Shown: positions 52,942 through 61,708, counted from the stretch's first letter. The stretch is 64,000 bases of DNA from Lachnospiraceae bacterium (GCA_021770615.1 JAETQR010000003.1:62001-126000); one strand, 5' to 3'. Notes: generated from the letters alone by a model not told the origin. Program-made: numbers and translations.

Positions 52942-53382
52942 TGGCTCAGCCCTCCTTTCAAGAAATCATGGATTTCTTTAGATTCCCTTGTGGGGTTCTA
53001 TGTAAACGGAGGGTCACAGTCCCTCCAGAGAGGGCTAACCGCCTACCATCTTGGTAATCCCAAGGAAATACTACCACAGTTCGACAGGAATTTCAATCAG
53101 ATTCTCGTTTCATGGAATATGTGGAAAGTATTTCAATATCAATCTCAAAACAATCTCATGGGGCAAAAAGAAAGACTGAAAAGCAGCGATTTAACGTACT
53201 TTTCAGTCCAAATGTCCGTTATTCGAACTCGTCTCATCTATACGATTTTTAGATGCTTTTGTATCTATTTTATTCCTTTTAGTCCATCTATTTCGCATAT
53301 TATTTCTATTATTTCAGAGTTTCTAAAAATTTTAGAAGCAAAATAGAAGCAGTGAAAATCTGATGTCATTAAGCAACAAACA
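52942..53382. other. Toxin mRNA leader and gene-free stretch
   Basis: No protein gene seen. 52942-53067 is the predicted 5' leader of the toxin mRNA, with a copy of CGGTTAGCCC on the minus strand (53032-53041). A hairpin GACTGAAAAG/CTTTTCAGTC lies at 53174-53208. The remainder up to the Rpn pseudogene is A/T rich without clear signals. Confidence 0.6.
53068..53096 (-). promoter_or_regulatory. Promoter of the type I toxin mRNA
   Basis: Minus-strand TTGAAA (53091-53096), 17-bp spacer, TAGTAT (53068-53073), similar in sequence to the antitoxin promoter. Confidence 0.72.
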
Positions 53383-54174
53383 TTATACTGGTTGCAATTT
53401 CTTTTCCAGTTCAAGCACCTGCTCCAGAGTAAAATCAGAATACAAAGCAATTTCCTCTGGAGACAATTTTCCAGCTTCTATCATTCTTAAAGCAGACTGC
53501 TTATTTCCTTGCTCAATACCCTGCTCATATTTTTCCTGATAATTCATCTGCAATGTCATATAATCCAACTTCCATTTCTCATTTTTTCTGACGGACTGTA
53601 CCGCCTCGTCTAATTCTCTGGTAAAGTCATCCTCTGGCTCTTTGCCATCAATAAAGTCAAGCAGCTTCTTCATTTCCAGTGTAACATCATCCATTGTTCC
53701 TTTGGTATTTAAAATAATCTTCGTTGTATCATCCCCAAGACCTAAGTCTGGATTTTGGATACAGCGATTTTCAAAGGTATAGATGTGTCTCCCTTCACCG
53801 AACAGATCAAAGGTACATACGAATATAACAAAACTCCGTTTCAAGTCTTTGTAATTATCCCCTTTTTCCAAGATATTCAAGTCTATCATTCCTTGATAAT
53901 ATCTTGTTCGTTTGGGAAGATTTCTATTCTCTGTGGTCTGCATTTCAATATTGTAAACGGTTTCTTTCCCGTCTTCTACATAGATATCCAAACGTACACT
54001 TTTCGCATCTGCAGAAATATCTATTGTCTCCTGCGACTTCGGATATTCAATGCGGGATATCTTGATGCCAAGTATCCGTTCTTAAAAAGGTTTGCAAAAT
54101 TTTGGATTTCTCATGATAACACTGAACATGAAATCATCCTTTATTTGCAATTCTTCAAAGGCTTTCTCGATAAT
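53383..54174 (-). pseudogene. Rpn family PD-(D/E)XK nuclease pseudogene
   Basis: Remnant of an Rpn-type gene. The reading frame from about 54174 encodes the family N-terminus (KAFEELQIKDDFMFSVIM, then KFCKPF), meets a TAA at 54082-54084, and continues in the same frame with ERILGIKISRIEYPKSQ and the nuclease core VRLDIYVEDG...YNIEMQT to a C-terminal helix region. The normal sequence at the stop would be KPFLERILG, so a Leu codon became TAA. The expected ATG start is also ATT. A downstream ATG (53991) could still give a 202-aa fragment with the core motif. Confidence 0.82.
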
Positions 54175-54292
54175 GACGCTCCTTCTTTTTCTTTACCTCT
54201 ATTATAATATGTGTCAATATAATTGACAACAATTTATTTTTACCAATCTATTGGTTAAATGAATTTCTAAATTATCTGCTTTCTATTATCAT

Positions 54293-54466
54293 CTAGCCAA
54301 GAAAATCTTCTACGTCATCTTTAGATGTACCTACAATATCAACCGCATTTCTTAGTTCATCTTCATTACAGCCAAAACGGTTACACCAATAATCAATCTC
54401 ATATCTCTGGTTCAAATTTATTTTCGAAGCATCTTGTGGTCTCTTTTTGGTCTTATCATCTGACAT
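54293..54466 (-). CDS. DUF3606 family small protein
   Basis: A 57-aa protein starting MSDDKTKKRPQDASKINLNQ, followed by RYEIDYWCNRFGCNEDELRN and a short C-terminal helix, matching DUF3606 proteins (often 55-65 aa, role unknown). AAAGGGGG lies before the ATG. Confidence 0.8.
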   Translation of the reverse strand: MSDDKTKKRPQDASKINLNQRYEIDYWCNRFGCNEDELRNAVDIVGTSKDDVEDFLG

Positions 54467-54599
54467 ATGAAATCCCCCTTTCTATACAATCTACTAAGCT
54501 TAACATTGTATATTGTACAAAATAATGAAAAATTTTGCAAATAATTTTTACTAACATTTTAACTTAAATGATTAAGAAATCAAAAAATATAAATAGTCC

Positions 54600-55316
54600 T
54601 TATTCCTCAAATATCCTCAACCTCCTCACAATCTCCTCCGGTTCTGGCAGCATCTCCTTCATCCCCTCCGGCAATGACCTACTTAACTGATAAGTTGCCA
54701 CCCCAATCGGCACATTGGATTGTTTCAACGCATACTCCACATAAGTCTTATCCTTGCTCTTGCAGATAATAATACCAATCGAAGGATTCTCGTCCTGTAA
54801 CTTTACCTGCTCGTCCAATGCAGTCAAATACAACTGCATTTTACCTGCATACTCCGCCTCAAACTCTCCGATTTTCAACTCTATTGCTACTAAACTTCTT
54901 AATCTTCTATGAAAAAGTAAAAGGTCGATATAGATATCCCTACTTCCAACAACCAAATCATCTTTGCACTTCTCCATGATGACAACATTATTGCTCCAGC
55001 TAATTTCTCGCACCAGTGGTGCGAGTTTTTCAGAATTGCAGTAACTTAAATAAAAGTTCCTCATTCTCCAAAGATTTGCCGCTGAATATCCTTTTGCCCC
55101 CGGAAATTCCTTTTGCAACTCTTTTGACAATACCTGGACAATGAACTTCCCCCATCCATTTTCTTCCTGTTGCCGATGGATTTCCTCACCTATTTCCCAA
55201 TATAAATTGATTGTTTCTGCATTTATAAGTTTCAGAACATGATACTGCTTTTTATGTATCAAGTGTTTAATTTCTTCCACAAACGGCTCATAACCTGAAA
55301 CTTCTATCTCTTTCAA
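54600..55316 (-). CDS. YhcG/DUF1016-type PD-(D/E)XK nuclease, internally shortened
   Basis: A 238-aa member of the YhcG (DUF1016) family, whose usual length is about 340-370. The N-terminal half (YWEIGEEIHRQQEENGWG, YSAANLWRMRNFYLSYC, ISWSNNVVIMEKCKD) joins directly to the nuclease core (DIYIDLLLFHRRLRSLVAIE then LK), and the roughly 100 residues that normally lie between are missing in frame. The metal-binding Asp and the ExK are kept. The start is TTG after GGAGG. A 19-bp dyad lies inside the gene and a close copy lies just before it. Function of the family is unclear; some act in phage defence or as partners of toxins. Confidence 0.78.
   Translation of the reverse strand: MKEIEVSGYEPFVEEIKHLIHKKQYHVLKLINAETINLYWEIGEEIHRQQEENGWGKFIVQVLSKELQKEFPGAKGYSAANLWRMRNFYLSYCNSEKLAPLVREISWSNNVVIMEKCKDDLVVGSRDIYIDLLLFHRRLRSLVAIELKIGEFEAEYAGKMQLYLTALDEQVKLQDENPSIGIIICKSKDKTYVEYALKQSNVPIGVATYQLSRSLPEGMKEMLPEPEEIVRRLRIFEE
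55007..55025. repeat. 19-bp dyad inside the YhcG-type gene
   Basis: CTCGCACCAGTGGTGCGAG, a perfect palindrome around a central base, within the codons for LAPLVRE. Confidence 0.85.
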
Positions 55317-55332
55317 CTCAATTCCTCCAAAT

Positions 55333-55351
55333 CTCGCACCGCTGGTGCGAG
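55333..55351. promoter_or_regulatory. 19-bp dyad just upstream of the YhcG-type gene
   Basis: CTCGCACCGCTGGTGCGAG: the same 8-bp arms as the dyad at 55007-55025 with a changed centre. It lies immediately before the ribosome site, where a bound protein or an RNA hairpin could block translation. Confidence 0.55.
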
Positions 55352-55385
55352 AAATTCTTCAACCTTTACAACACCACATCTCCCG

Positions 55386-56015
55386 CTACAATTCATTTAG
55401 ATATTTCTGCAAATTATCCACAAAATTCCCAATATGTATGCCATCCACAAAAGAATGATGTGTCTGAACCGACACCGGCATAATAACCCTCCCATCCCTT
55501 TCGTAATATTTCCCCCAGTCAAACAATGGTGTTGCATTATCCTTCTTGCCAGAATTGGTATGGGAAATATGGGTATATGTAACCCATGGCATAGGAGAAC
55601 ATTGAAATACATCATTTTCCAGCGGTCCGGTAAAATATTCCTTTTGCTCTTCTGCTGTCTGTGCTGCCAAATTTACATATTCTTTCATTGTGTCCTGCAT
55701 AGGAACATTAACTACCTTAAATAATTCTGTATCTTTGTTTAAATATGTAAAAGCGGTATCAATTTTATCAAATAAAACGATTTTGCCATCTAAAAAACGA
55801 TAACGGAATGCCTCAATCTCATTTGCACATTTACATACCGCATAAACAAACGCAAGTGTAAAGGAAAAATTTTGTTTTTTAATCTGTTGCAGAAAATTTG
55901 TGATGTCTACATCGAATGTTACACAAAACGCTGGCTCAACACTGTTTCTAAAAACCATACAGTGCATATTTCTTTCCCATGTCTTTTCATCTATGACTTT
56001 GTATGTGTTTGCCAT
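55386..56015 (-). CDS. cat: Chloramphenicol acetyltransferase (type A-like)
   Basis: A 209-aa CAT-fold enzyme that O-acetylates chloramphenicol or a related acceptor. The catalytic motif is QTHHSFVDGIHIG near residue 185 (HHxxxDG), and MPWVTYTHISH and the opening of the protein match trimeric CAT-A enzymes. GGAGG precedes the start. Some members of this family do not confer resistance, so the phenotype is not certain. Confidence 0.88.
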   Translation of the reverse strand: MANTYKVIDEKTWERNMHCMVFRNSVEPAFCVTFDVDITNFLQQIKKQNFSFTLAFVYAVCKCANEIEAFRYRFLDGKIVLFDKIDTAFTYLNKDTELFKVVNVPMQDTMKEYVNLAAQTAEEQKEYFTGPLENDVFQCSPMPWVTYTHISHTNSGKKDNATPLFDWGKYYERDGRVIMPVSVQTHHSFVDGIHIGNFVDNLQKYLNEL

Positions 56016-56147
56016 AAAGCTATACCTCCAATGCCTTACTTTCTAGGTTCTTACTCATTTTATCATATATTTTCTCTGTACAAAAGCAAAAACTGACATT
56101 TTCGTTCAATAACGAAGAAATTTCTATAATTTCTATTGCCTATTTAA

Positions 56148-56696
56148 TCATCTTTCCTTGTTAATCGAATTTCCCAGATTAAATGCCTCCTCCAACGCTT
56201 TTGTTTCCTTAATGTCTCCAATATCCTTAACCCCTCTTACCAGAACCATGCCTGCATCCTCCAAATGGAAAAAATTAAGTACAAGCTGATACTGCAATTT
56301 AATTGCGTCAAACAATTCTGGTAATGTTGCTGCTCCCACCAGCAGCAATGCCAGCCTTTTTATCCGAAATTCATTCCTCATAGGCGTGTGTAATCTATCA
56401 ATAATCGCTTTTAATTCTGCACTAATCCCATAAAAATAAACGGGAGATGCAATTACCAGCATATCCGCCATTTTCAGTTTTTTATAAATTTCTGCCATAT
56501 CGTCTTTCTGAAAGCACTGGTTTCCTTCCCTTGTAAAACACGAATTACAGCCAATGCAGGGATTTACCTTGTAATCAGCAACAGAAACTATCTCCACTGT
56601 ATTATTTTTGTTCGCTCCCTCTGCAAACGCCTGTGCAAGCAAATCCGTATTTCCACCCTTCCGCATACTGCCAACCAAAACAACAATTCTGCTCAT
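56148..56696 (-). CDS. NADPH-dependent FMN reductase / flavodoxin-like protein
   Basis: A 182-aa flavodoxin-fold protein: MSRIVVLVGSMRKGGNTDLL binds the FMN phosphate, NPCIGCNSCF is the Cys motif of iron-sulfur-flavoprotein-like reductases, and VIASPVYFYGISAELKAIID is the second flavin loop. Start at 56696 is chosen for AGGAGG eight bases upstream. Likely a quinone or nitro-compound reductase. Confidence 0.87.
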   Translation of the reverse strand: MSRIVVLVGSMRKGGNTDLLAQAFAEGANKNNTVEIVSVADYKVNPCIGCNSCFTREGNQCFQKDDMAEIYKKLKMADMLVIASPVYFYGISAELKAIIDRLHTPMRNEFRIKRLALLLVGAATLPELFDAIKLQYQLVLNFFHLEDAGMVLVRGVKDIGDIKETKALEEAFNLGNSINKER

Positions 56697-56750
56697 TCTG
56701 TCATTCCTCCTGTACACACATTTTTTCATCAGAAATAAAATTGAAAACAA

Positions 56751-57500
56751 CTATATATGTGCGATTGCTCTTAATCGCCGATAATCCGCAACCCATTCTT
56801 CCCTATTCCATAAAGTTGCTCTTGTCAATCCTTCCACTTTCTCAAAAACCATAGCTTGTACATATTCCGGCACCACTTCCAATTCAGAGGCAAAGAATTG
56901 TTTCATCCAATTCGCCAATCCCTGCTCTCCGTCCTTTAATACAGTTGGTCGGTCATATTCATAAATCCTGTCAATAACAAATCCATTCTTCTTTAACAAT
57001 TCACCGAAAGCCTCTGCTGTAGGAAAATTGAATTTAGCCTCATAGCCATATCCCAGACTGTTACAAGCCTCTGCAAAAGCATTTTCAATCGTTGCAATAT
57101 TTCCACTTACACCAAACTCGCACACCAATACTCCCTGCGGTTTCAAAGCCTTATGTATATTTTCCAGCAAAGCATCGTGGTCACTGATCCAGTGAAATAC
57201 GGCATTGGAAAAAACAACATCAAATTCCTTTTCAAAAGGCAGAGCAAGTGCATCACATACCTTAAATTCTATATTGCTAAATTCTTCTTTCGCTTTATCT
57301 ATCATGTTTTCCGAACCATCAACACCTACAATTTTATTACACAATTCAGCTAATTGAGCAGTCAAGGTACCTGTTCCACAACCCAAATCCAGTATAGTCT
57401 GTTTCGCATTTTGGGGAACAAATTCTAATAAGCCCTTTCCATATTCCGCTACAAAACCATGTTTTTTATCATATAATGTTGAATTCCACTCCATATGCAT
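56751..57500 (-). CDS. Class I SAM-dependent methyltransferase
   Basis: A 249-aa methyltransferase with the SAM-binding motif ILDLGCGTGTLTAQLA and motif IV-like FDVVFSNAVFHWISDHD, similar to trans-aconitate methyltransferase-like proteins. GGGAG lies before the ATG at 57500; a TTG at 57515 is less likely. It directly follows the stop of the 107-aa gene. Substrate unknown. Confidence 0.87.
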   Translation of the reverse strand: MHMEWNSTLYDKKHGFVAEYGKGLLEFVPQNAKQTILDLGCGTGTLTAQLAELCNKIVGVDGSENMIDKAKEEFSNIEFKVCDALALPFEKEFDVVFSNAVFHWISDHDALLENIHKALKPQGVLVCEFGVSGNIATIENAFAEACNSLGYGYEAKFNFPTAEAFGELLKKNGFVIDRIYEYDRPTVLKDGEQGLANWMKQFFASELEVVPEYVQAMVFEKVEGLTRATLWNREEWVADYRRLRAIAHI

Positions 57501-57515
57501 ACCATTTTCTCCCAA

Positions 57516-57839
57516 CTATCTATCAACAAAAGCTTCTACCGTCTCCTTCAGTCCATCACTAAAATCTTCTAAATCTCCAAAATTAATTGCACCTTCGTTG
57601 AGTAGTGAAATAAGATTGTAAATAAGATTTGACCAACTCATCCTCACCTGAACGCCTGCTTTCTTTTTGTCTTCCTTTATTCTTTTATCTAACTTCCAAA
57701 ACTTATCTGATGGATCAGCATTTTCACTTAGTATTTCTATATATTGTCTATTGAGCCTGTCCATATAAGACTCCTGCCAATCAGCAATTTTACTTCTGAA
57801 CAACTTCCAGTCTTTCTCTGTAAATCTCTGTTCCTGCAA
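57516..57839 (-). CDS. Conserved small protein of unknown function
   Basis: A 107-aa, charged, mainly helical protein (opening RFTEKDWKLFRSKIADWQE, ending FSDGLKETVEAFVDR). Not assigned to a family here. The start is TTG with CGGAGG eight bases upstream. It abuts the methyltransferase gene and may be co-translated with it. Confidence 0.7.
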   Translation of the reverse strand: MQEQRFTEKDWKLFRSKIADWQESYMDRLNRQYIEILSENADPSDKFWKLDKRIKEDKKKAGVQVRMSWSNLIYNLISLLNEGAINFGDLEDFSDGLKETVEAFVDR

Positions 57840-57867
57840 TTTCTCAACCTCCGATTAAATTCTTATT

Positions 57868-58428
57868 CTATTGCTTTATAAACTCTTTAATTTCCGAATC
57901 AATATAACCGTAATCCACTTTATCCCAATCAGATACATCAATTTCGAGCCGTTTATCTCCCAAATCAAACTCTGTCTGATGTATGGCAACTTTTCTATAT
58001 GTTTCAAAATCATTGTATACACCATGACTTAACCCTATATGACGTTCTTCCGTCTTTTCCCTATTAATAAATCTTTGATGCAAAAGTTCCAAAGGGGCAT
58101 GCAAAAATATAGTCATAGACTCATAATGATATGTCTCCAAAAGTGAAAGTATTATATTTTTTCCCTGATTCGTAAAGTTACTCTCCAAACATAAGTCAAC
58201 TCCACTTTTCATCAGGCATTCTGCAAAATGAAAAAACAGCTTATATGCACATGCGCCATAATATTGTGTCTGCTCAACTGTCTCAGCATTAAATTGTAAT
58301 CCGTCATGCATTACTTCTTTTATTGAATCCTTGCTTATGAGAGGAATCTTCAAAGAATTAATGAGGTGTTTGGCATATCTTGATTTCCCTGTCGCTGATG
58401 CACCTGCAATTAAAATAAGTTTGTTCAT
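57868..58428 (-). CDS. Small P-loop kinase-like ATPase
   Basis: A 186-aa P-loop protein with Walker A LIAGASATGKSRYAKHL near residue 7, then LISKDSIKE and a LID-like region RFINREKTEERH, as in the AAA_33/zeta-like small-molecule kinases. Probably phosphorylates a small metabolite or sugar. GGAAGGTGG precedes the start. Confidence 0.82.
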   Translation of the reverse strand: MNKLILIAGASATGKSRYAKHLINSLKIPLISKDSIKEVMHDGLQFNAETVEQTQYYGACAYKLFFHFAECLMKSGVDLCLESNFTNQGKNIILSLLETYHYESMTIFLHAPLELLHQRFINREKTEERHIGLSHGVYNDFETYRKVAIHQTEFDLGDKRLEIDVSDWDKVDYGYIDSEIKEFIKQ

Positions 58429-58480
58429 TTCTATAAGCCACCTTCCCTATATAAAACTGAATCTTCAGCTCACTTTTTTA

Positions 58481-59020
58481 TTACTTTTTAAATATATCAA
58501 CCGCATGACTTGTAACACCTAATAAATCTTCACGTTCACAAGTGGCAAAATGATATTTCAAATATAGCTGAAAGGTTTCGCTATCCATAGCGTCTATTGC
58601 TTCACGCATAAATAAAGCACATCCATCAGTCGCAACATAATGAAGCCTAGTTACAGGGAATACTGACATCAGCTTATCTATATCCTCTTTTCGGACCAGT
58701 TCAAATAAATCTTTTGGCTCGGATTTAGCAGCAAATGTTTCGGAATCAAGAAGTCCATTTTTTACATATTCTGCAACGCTGAAATTATTTCGTTTGAAAC
58801 CGTCGTCAAGCAAACATCCATCAGAAATAACATATGCAGCGGAAATTATACCACCCTTTTTAACAAATTTTCTTCTGACAACATCCTTTAATTCTTCTAC
58901 AACATACGAGGAAGGAACTAACTGATGTTCCATAAAAATACATTCCATCATCTGGTTCATTTTCTTGCTGGAAAACACCAATAACGAAATCAGCACATTT
59001 GTATCAACCATTACCCGCAA
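58481..59020 (-). CDS. Chimera: PIN-domain fragment fused to a methyltransferase C-terminus
   Basis: The 179-aa frame seems to be a fusion. Residues 1-54 are the start of a VapC-like PIN toxin (MVDTNVLISLLVF, VVEELKDVVRRKF), and residues from about 55 on match the end of a class I SAM-dependent methyltransferase (AAYVISDGCLLDDGF, ELVRKEDIDKLMSVFPVTRL, LHYVATDGCALFMRE, YLKYHFATCEREDLLG). Neither half is complete: the PIN part lacks its later acidic residues and the methyltransferase lacks its SAM motif. It follows a broken antitoxin gene. It is probably a deletion product and likely non-functional. The start is TTG 59020 or ATG 59011. Confidence 0.72.
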   Translation of the reverse strand: MRVMVDTNVLISLLVFSSKKMNQMMECIFMEHQLVPSSYVVEELKDVVRRKFVKKGGIISAAYVISDGCLLDDGFKRNNFSVAEYVKNGLLDSETFAAKSEPKDLFELVRKEDIDKLMSVFPVTRLHYVATDGCALFMREAIDAMDSETFQLYLKYHFATCEREDLLGVTSHAVDIFKK

Positions 59021-59240
59021 TTATTTCACCGTTCTTTCCTTCCGCAACTCCTTAACCATCACCACAACATCTTCTTCTGTTTCCAAACCAAGCCTCTCTG
59101 TCTCTCCTGCAAATGCAGCCTGCGCCTCTCTCAGTGCTTCCATAGAAGAATTTGCCAAATATATCCGTCCTGCTTCTTCCAAGAAAAGCACCTTACTCCC
59201 TTCTTTAATTCCTAACCTTTTTCCTAATTTCTAACGCTTC
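59021..59240 (-). pseudogene. AbrB-type antitoxin remnant, frameshifted
   Basis: The minus strand encodes RLGIKEGSKVLFLEEAGRIY, then LANSSMEALREAQAAF and a C-terminal helix to a TAA at 59021-59023, the typical AbrB-like antitoxin that precedes PIN toxins. Just upstream the matching piece SRKEALEIRKK is in another frame; the shift is at an A-run near 59215. No start codon in frame remains. The antitoxin is therefore dead, in line with the truncated PIN toxin behind it. Confidence 0.72.
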
Positions 59241-59254
59241 TTTCCGAGATAAAC

Positions 59255-59794
59255 TTAACAAATATAGTCTTTTATTGTTTCATCACTCCAAATATGCACC
59301 TCTATATACCGTTCCGGTCCAAATTTCCCATCATCATTCCAATCTTGTGGAAGACCGTATTTTTCGATTATATCAAGTATCTCCTCATAAGTGTACAATT
59401 TCTTTCGATATTCTTTCCCATCATTAACACAAGGGCTAAATGTCGGGTGGGAATCTCCATATGTGAATGATAATGTATTAACATTAAATTCTTCAATAGG
59501 TATTTTGATATACGCCATATTATCATACCATGAACTCAGCCATGGACTATGCTCAACAACCATATAGTACGGTGCTTTACGCACAACCTGACCGCCCTTT
59601 CTTATAAACTCCTCTCTTAAAATTTTTTCATAGTATAACCTATCCTGAACATAACTTTTCTGCCTCTTTGCACACATTGTATTTGGTTTCTCTCTTCTTA
59701 TCGTATCAAGTAAATCAGTTGCTGCATCAACAGACAAATCTGACAGATTACGAAAAGGTCCAACTTTCCTGTCATAATAATGATACAAAAACAT
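59255..59794 (-). CDS. Conserved protein of unknown function
   Basis: A 179-aa soluble protein, rich in Tyr and Trp (MFLYHYYDRKVGPFRNLSDL, VEHSPWLSSWYDNMAYIKIP, YGLPQDWNDDGKFGPERYIE). No motif of known function recognised. Start at 59794 has GGGGAG five bases upstream. Confidence 0.7.
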   Translation of the reverse strand: MFLYHYYDRKVGPFRNLSDLSVDAATDLLDTIRREKPNTMCAKRQKSYVQDRLYYEKILREEFIRKGGQVVRKAPYYMVVEHSPWLSSWYDNMAYIKIPIEEFNVNTLSFTYGDSHPTFSPCVNDGKEYRKKLYTYEEILDIIEKYGLPQDWNDDGKFGPERYIEVHIWSDETIKDYIC

Positions 59795-59811
59795 TTTATC
59801 TCCCCTTAATT

Positions 59812-60191
59812 TTATTCTGAACAAACCATTTTAAACATTCCGGATCCATCCCATTCACAAGGTCTTCCTTCAAAATCCCTTTTCTGATAAAACAAAAGTG
59901 CCTCTTTCGTGCTAATCAGTTCCAAACTTACCGCCCAACCATAGACAATTGTTTCTTTTATATATCTTTCCACACGATCCATCAGAATTGTTCCACACCT
60001 ATTGATTGACACGTTGGCATGACCGCAAAATCTTTGATATAAAAGGACATTCCGCCATTTTCCACACAATTCTTCTTTATATCAAGCAAATCACTATTTA
60101 AGCCCGGCACTCTTCCAAGAACGTTTTACGCTTCTAAAATCCTAAAAATCAAATCATCTCTACATCTATCTTCATAAGCTATGATTTTCAA
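59812..60191 (-). pseudogene. GNAT acetyltransferase pseudogene
   Basis: Fragments of one acetyltransferase in different frames. From a TTG at 60191 (after GGAGG) the frame encodes KIIAYEDRCRDDLIFRILEA, then a TAA, then NVLGRVPGLNSDLLDIKKN, an internal deletion, and YIKDFAVMPTCQSIGVEQF to a second stop. The C-terminal part (WAVSLELISTKEALLFYQKR, EGRPCEWDGSGMFKMV) continues in another frame to 59812. At least one stop and one frameshift. Confidence 0.75.
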
Positions 60192-60250
60192 ATCGCCACC
60201 TCCAACACCTTACTTCCTATCCAGCCTTTCCTACTTTTTTATAAACAACT

Positions 60251-60697
60251 TTATACTTTCTCCATATACACAAATCTCAATTCTTCTGTAACCTGTTCCT
60301 CGTCAAAAATTTTATATCCAAGTTTCTGATACAATGCTATATTCTTTTCACTTTTGGTACTGGTAAACAATTCGTATCTTTGTTTCGGATATTGCTTTTC
60401 CATTTCAAGCAAAAGTTGTGTCCCTATCCCTTGTCCCTGCTTTGTTGGATGTACCATCAATTTTCTGATATAAGCAGTCCCATTATCGCAAAATGCTCGT
60501 ACAGAACCTATGATGGTTTTGTCATCATCTAACGCTTTTAAAATAATCCCTTTTTGAAATTCATTCTCTACATCAGTCAAAGTTTGTTTTAATGGCGGAA
60601 TCTTGGTATCAAAAAGTCTCGCCTCACTTTGATAAGCGAGATACTGCAAGTCAAGTATTTTCTGTAGGTCTCTCTTCTCTGCTCTTACAACAATCAT
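60251..60697 (-). CDS. GNAT family N-acetyltransferase
   Basis: A 148-aa acetyltransferase with YIRKLMVHPTKQGQGIGTQL as the acetyl-CoA site and ALYQKLGYKIFDEE near the end. TTTGGAGG precedes the start. Intact. Substrate unknown. Confidence 0.88.
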   Translation of the reverse strand: MIVVRAEKRDLQKILDLQYLAYQSEARLFDTKIPPLKQTLTDVENEFQKGIILKALDDDKTIIGSVRAFCDNGTAYIRKLMVHPTKQGQGIGTQLLLEMEKQYPKQRYELFTSTKSEKNIALYQKLGYKIFDEEQVTEELRFVYMEKV

Positions 60698-60839
60698 GAT
60701 ATATCCTCCAAAATATAAAACTCAAAGTTTTTTCTTCATGCAAAGCAATTACTCTTTTATATGGCAACACTCATTCCGCATTCTCATAGGTATTTTTCTA
60801 TCACCCCCTGCTCTACAACAGTCTTGAACTTCCTTATAT

Positions 60840-61292
60840 CTATAGCTTATATTGCATAAAATTTCCATTCTTCTCAAATCCAAAATCCGTATACAGCAAT
60901 ACCCCCATATCTGATGCTGTAATTTGGACCGTTCCACAGCCATACTCTTTTGCCTCATTTACAACTCTAGATAACAACTCCTTTGCAATGCCCTGTCTAC
61001 GATATTCTTTAGAAGTAAACATACTTGAAAGCAAACCCATTTTTCCGTTGGGGCAACCAAAATAAGGCGGTTTTTCCACAAATGACATTCCACTTGTTCC
61101 AACAATTTTATCTCCATCCACAGCCAACCACGATATAAATGTTCCATCTGCCATATGTCGATTATAATAATCTCCTAAAGCTGGCTTCAAGTCTATATTC
61201 GCCTTCGCACCTTCTTCCCGTAACTGGTCGATTCTCATATCAATAAATACTTTCAGTTCTTTTTCTGTTAATCTTCTATATTCTACTGCCAT
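60840..61292 (-). CDS. GNAT family N-acetyltransferase
   Basis: A 150-aa acetyltransferase (LTEKELKVFIDMRIDQLREE, acetyl-CoA loop TSKEYRRQGIAKELLSRVV, LLYTDFGFEKN). AGGAGG lies six bases before the start. The 140 bp between it and the previous GNAT gene contain fragmentary coding-like sequence without an intact frame. Confidence 0.88.
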   Translation of the reverse strand: MAVEYRRLTEKELKVFIDMRIDQLREEGAKANIDLKPALGDYYNRHMADGTFISWLAVDGDKIVGTSGMSFVEKPPYFGCPNGKMGLLSSMFTSKEYRRQGIAKELLSRVVNEAKEYGCGTVQITASDMGVLLYTDFGFEKNGNFMQYKL

Positions 61293-61324
61293 ACTGTGCC
61301 TCCTGCAAAAAACTCCCTGACTTT

Positions 61325-61708
61325 CTAAACAGTAATCTCAATCTGATTTTCCTCAATAGCTACAATACAACTCTCATAATATCCATCACCAGTGGTTCTT
61401 GGACCGCTAATAACATGATATCCATCTTTCTTCATCTGTGTCGTCAACAAATCGACTTTTTCCTTGCTGCCAACACTAAATGCAATATGTATAAAACCTG
61501 TTCTTTGAAGGGATTTACTTGCATCATCCATATCTGGTTTATTCATAATCTCTAATCTTGCACCATCCCCAAATGTTAGAAAATATGATTTGAAACCTGT
61601 TTTTTCGTTATGATACAGATTATTTGATATAGCACCCATATACTGCTCAAAGAACTTCCTTGCCCCCTCTAAATCATTCACATACATAGCAATATGATCT
61701 ATCTTCAT
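61325..61708 (-). CDS. VOC (glyoxalase/bleomycin resistance) family protein
   Basis: A 127-aa vicinal-oxygen-chelate protein with two beta-alpha-beta-beta-beta units. It opens IDHIAMYVNDLEGARKFFEQ and has the metal-ligand positions His (DHIAM), Glu (ARLEIM), His (FIHIAF) and Glu (QIEITV). Could be a lyase, dioxygenase-like enzyme or a drug-binding protein. AAGGAG precedes the start. Confidence 0.88.
   Translation of the reverse strand: MKIDHIAMYVNDLEGARKFFEQYMGAISNNLYHNEKTGFKSYFLTFGDGARLEIMNKPDMDDASKSLQRTGFIHIAFSVGSKEKVDLLTTQMKKDGYHVISGPRTTGDGYYESCIVAIEENQIEITV

Noticed and set aside
53215..53240. tRNA T-loop-like sequence (GTTCGAAT on the minus strand)
   Set aside because: No flanking stems or acceptor pairing; not a tRNA and not enough to call an attachment site.
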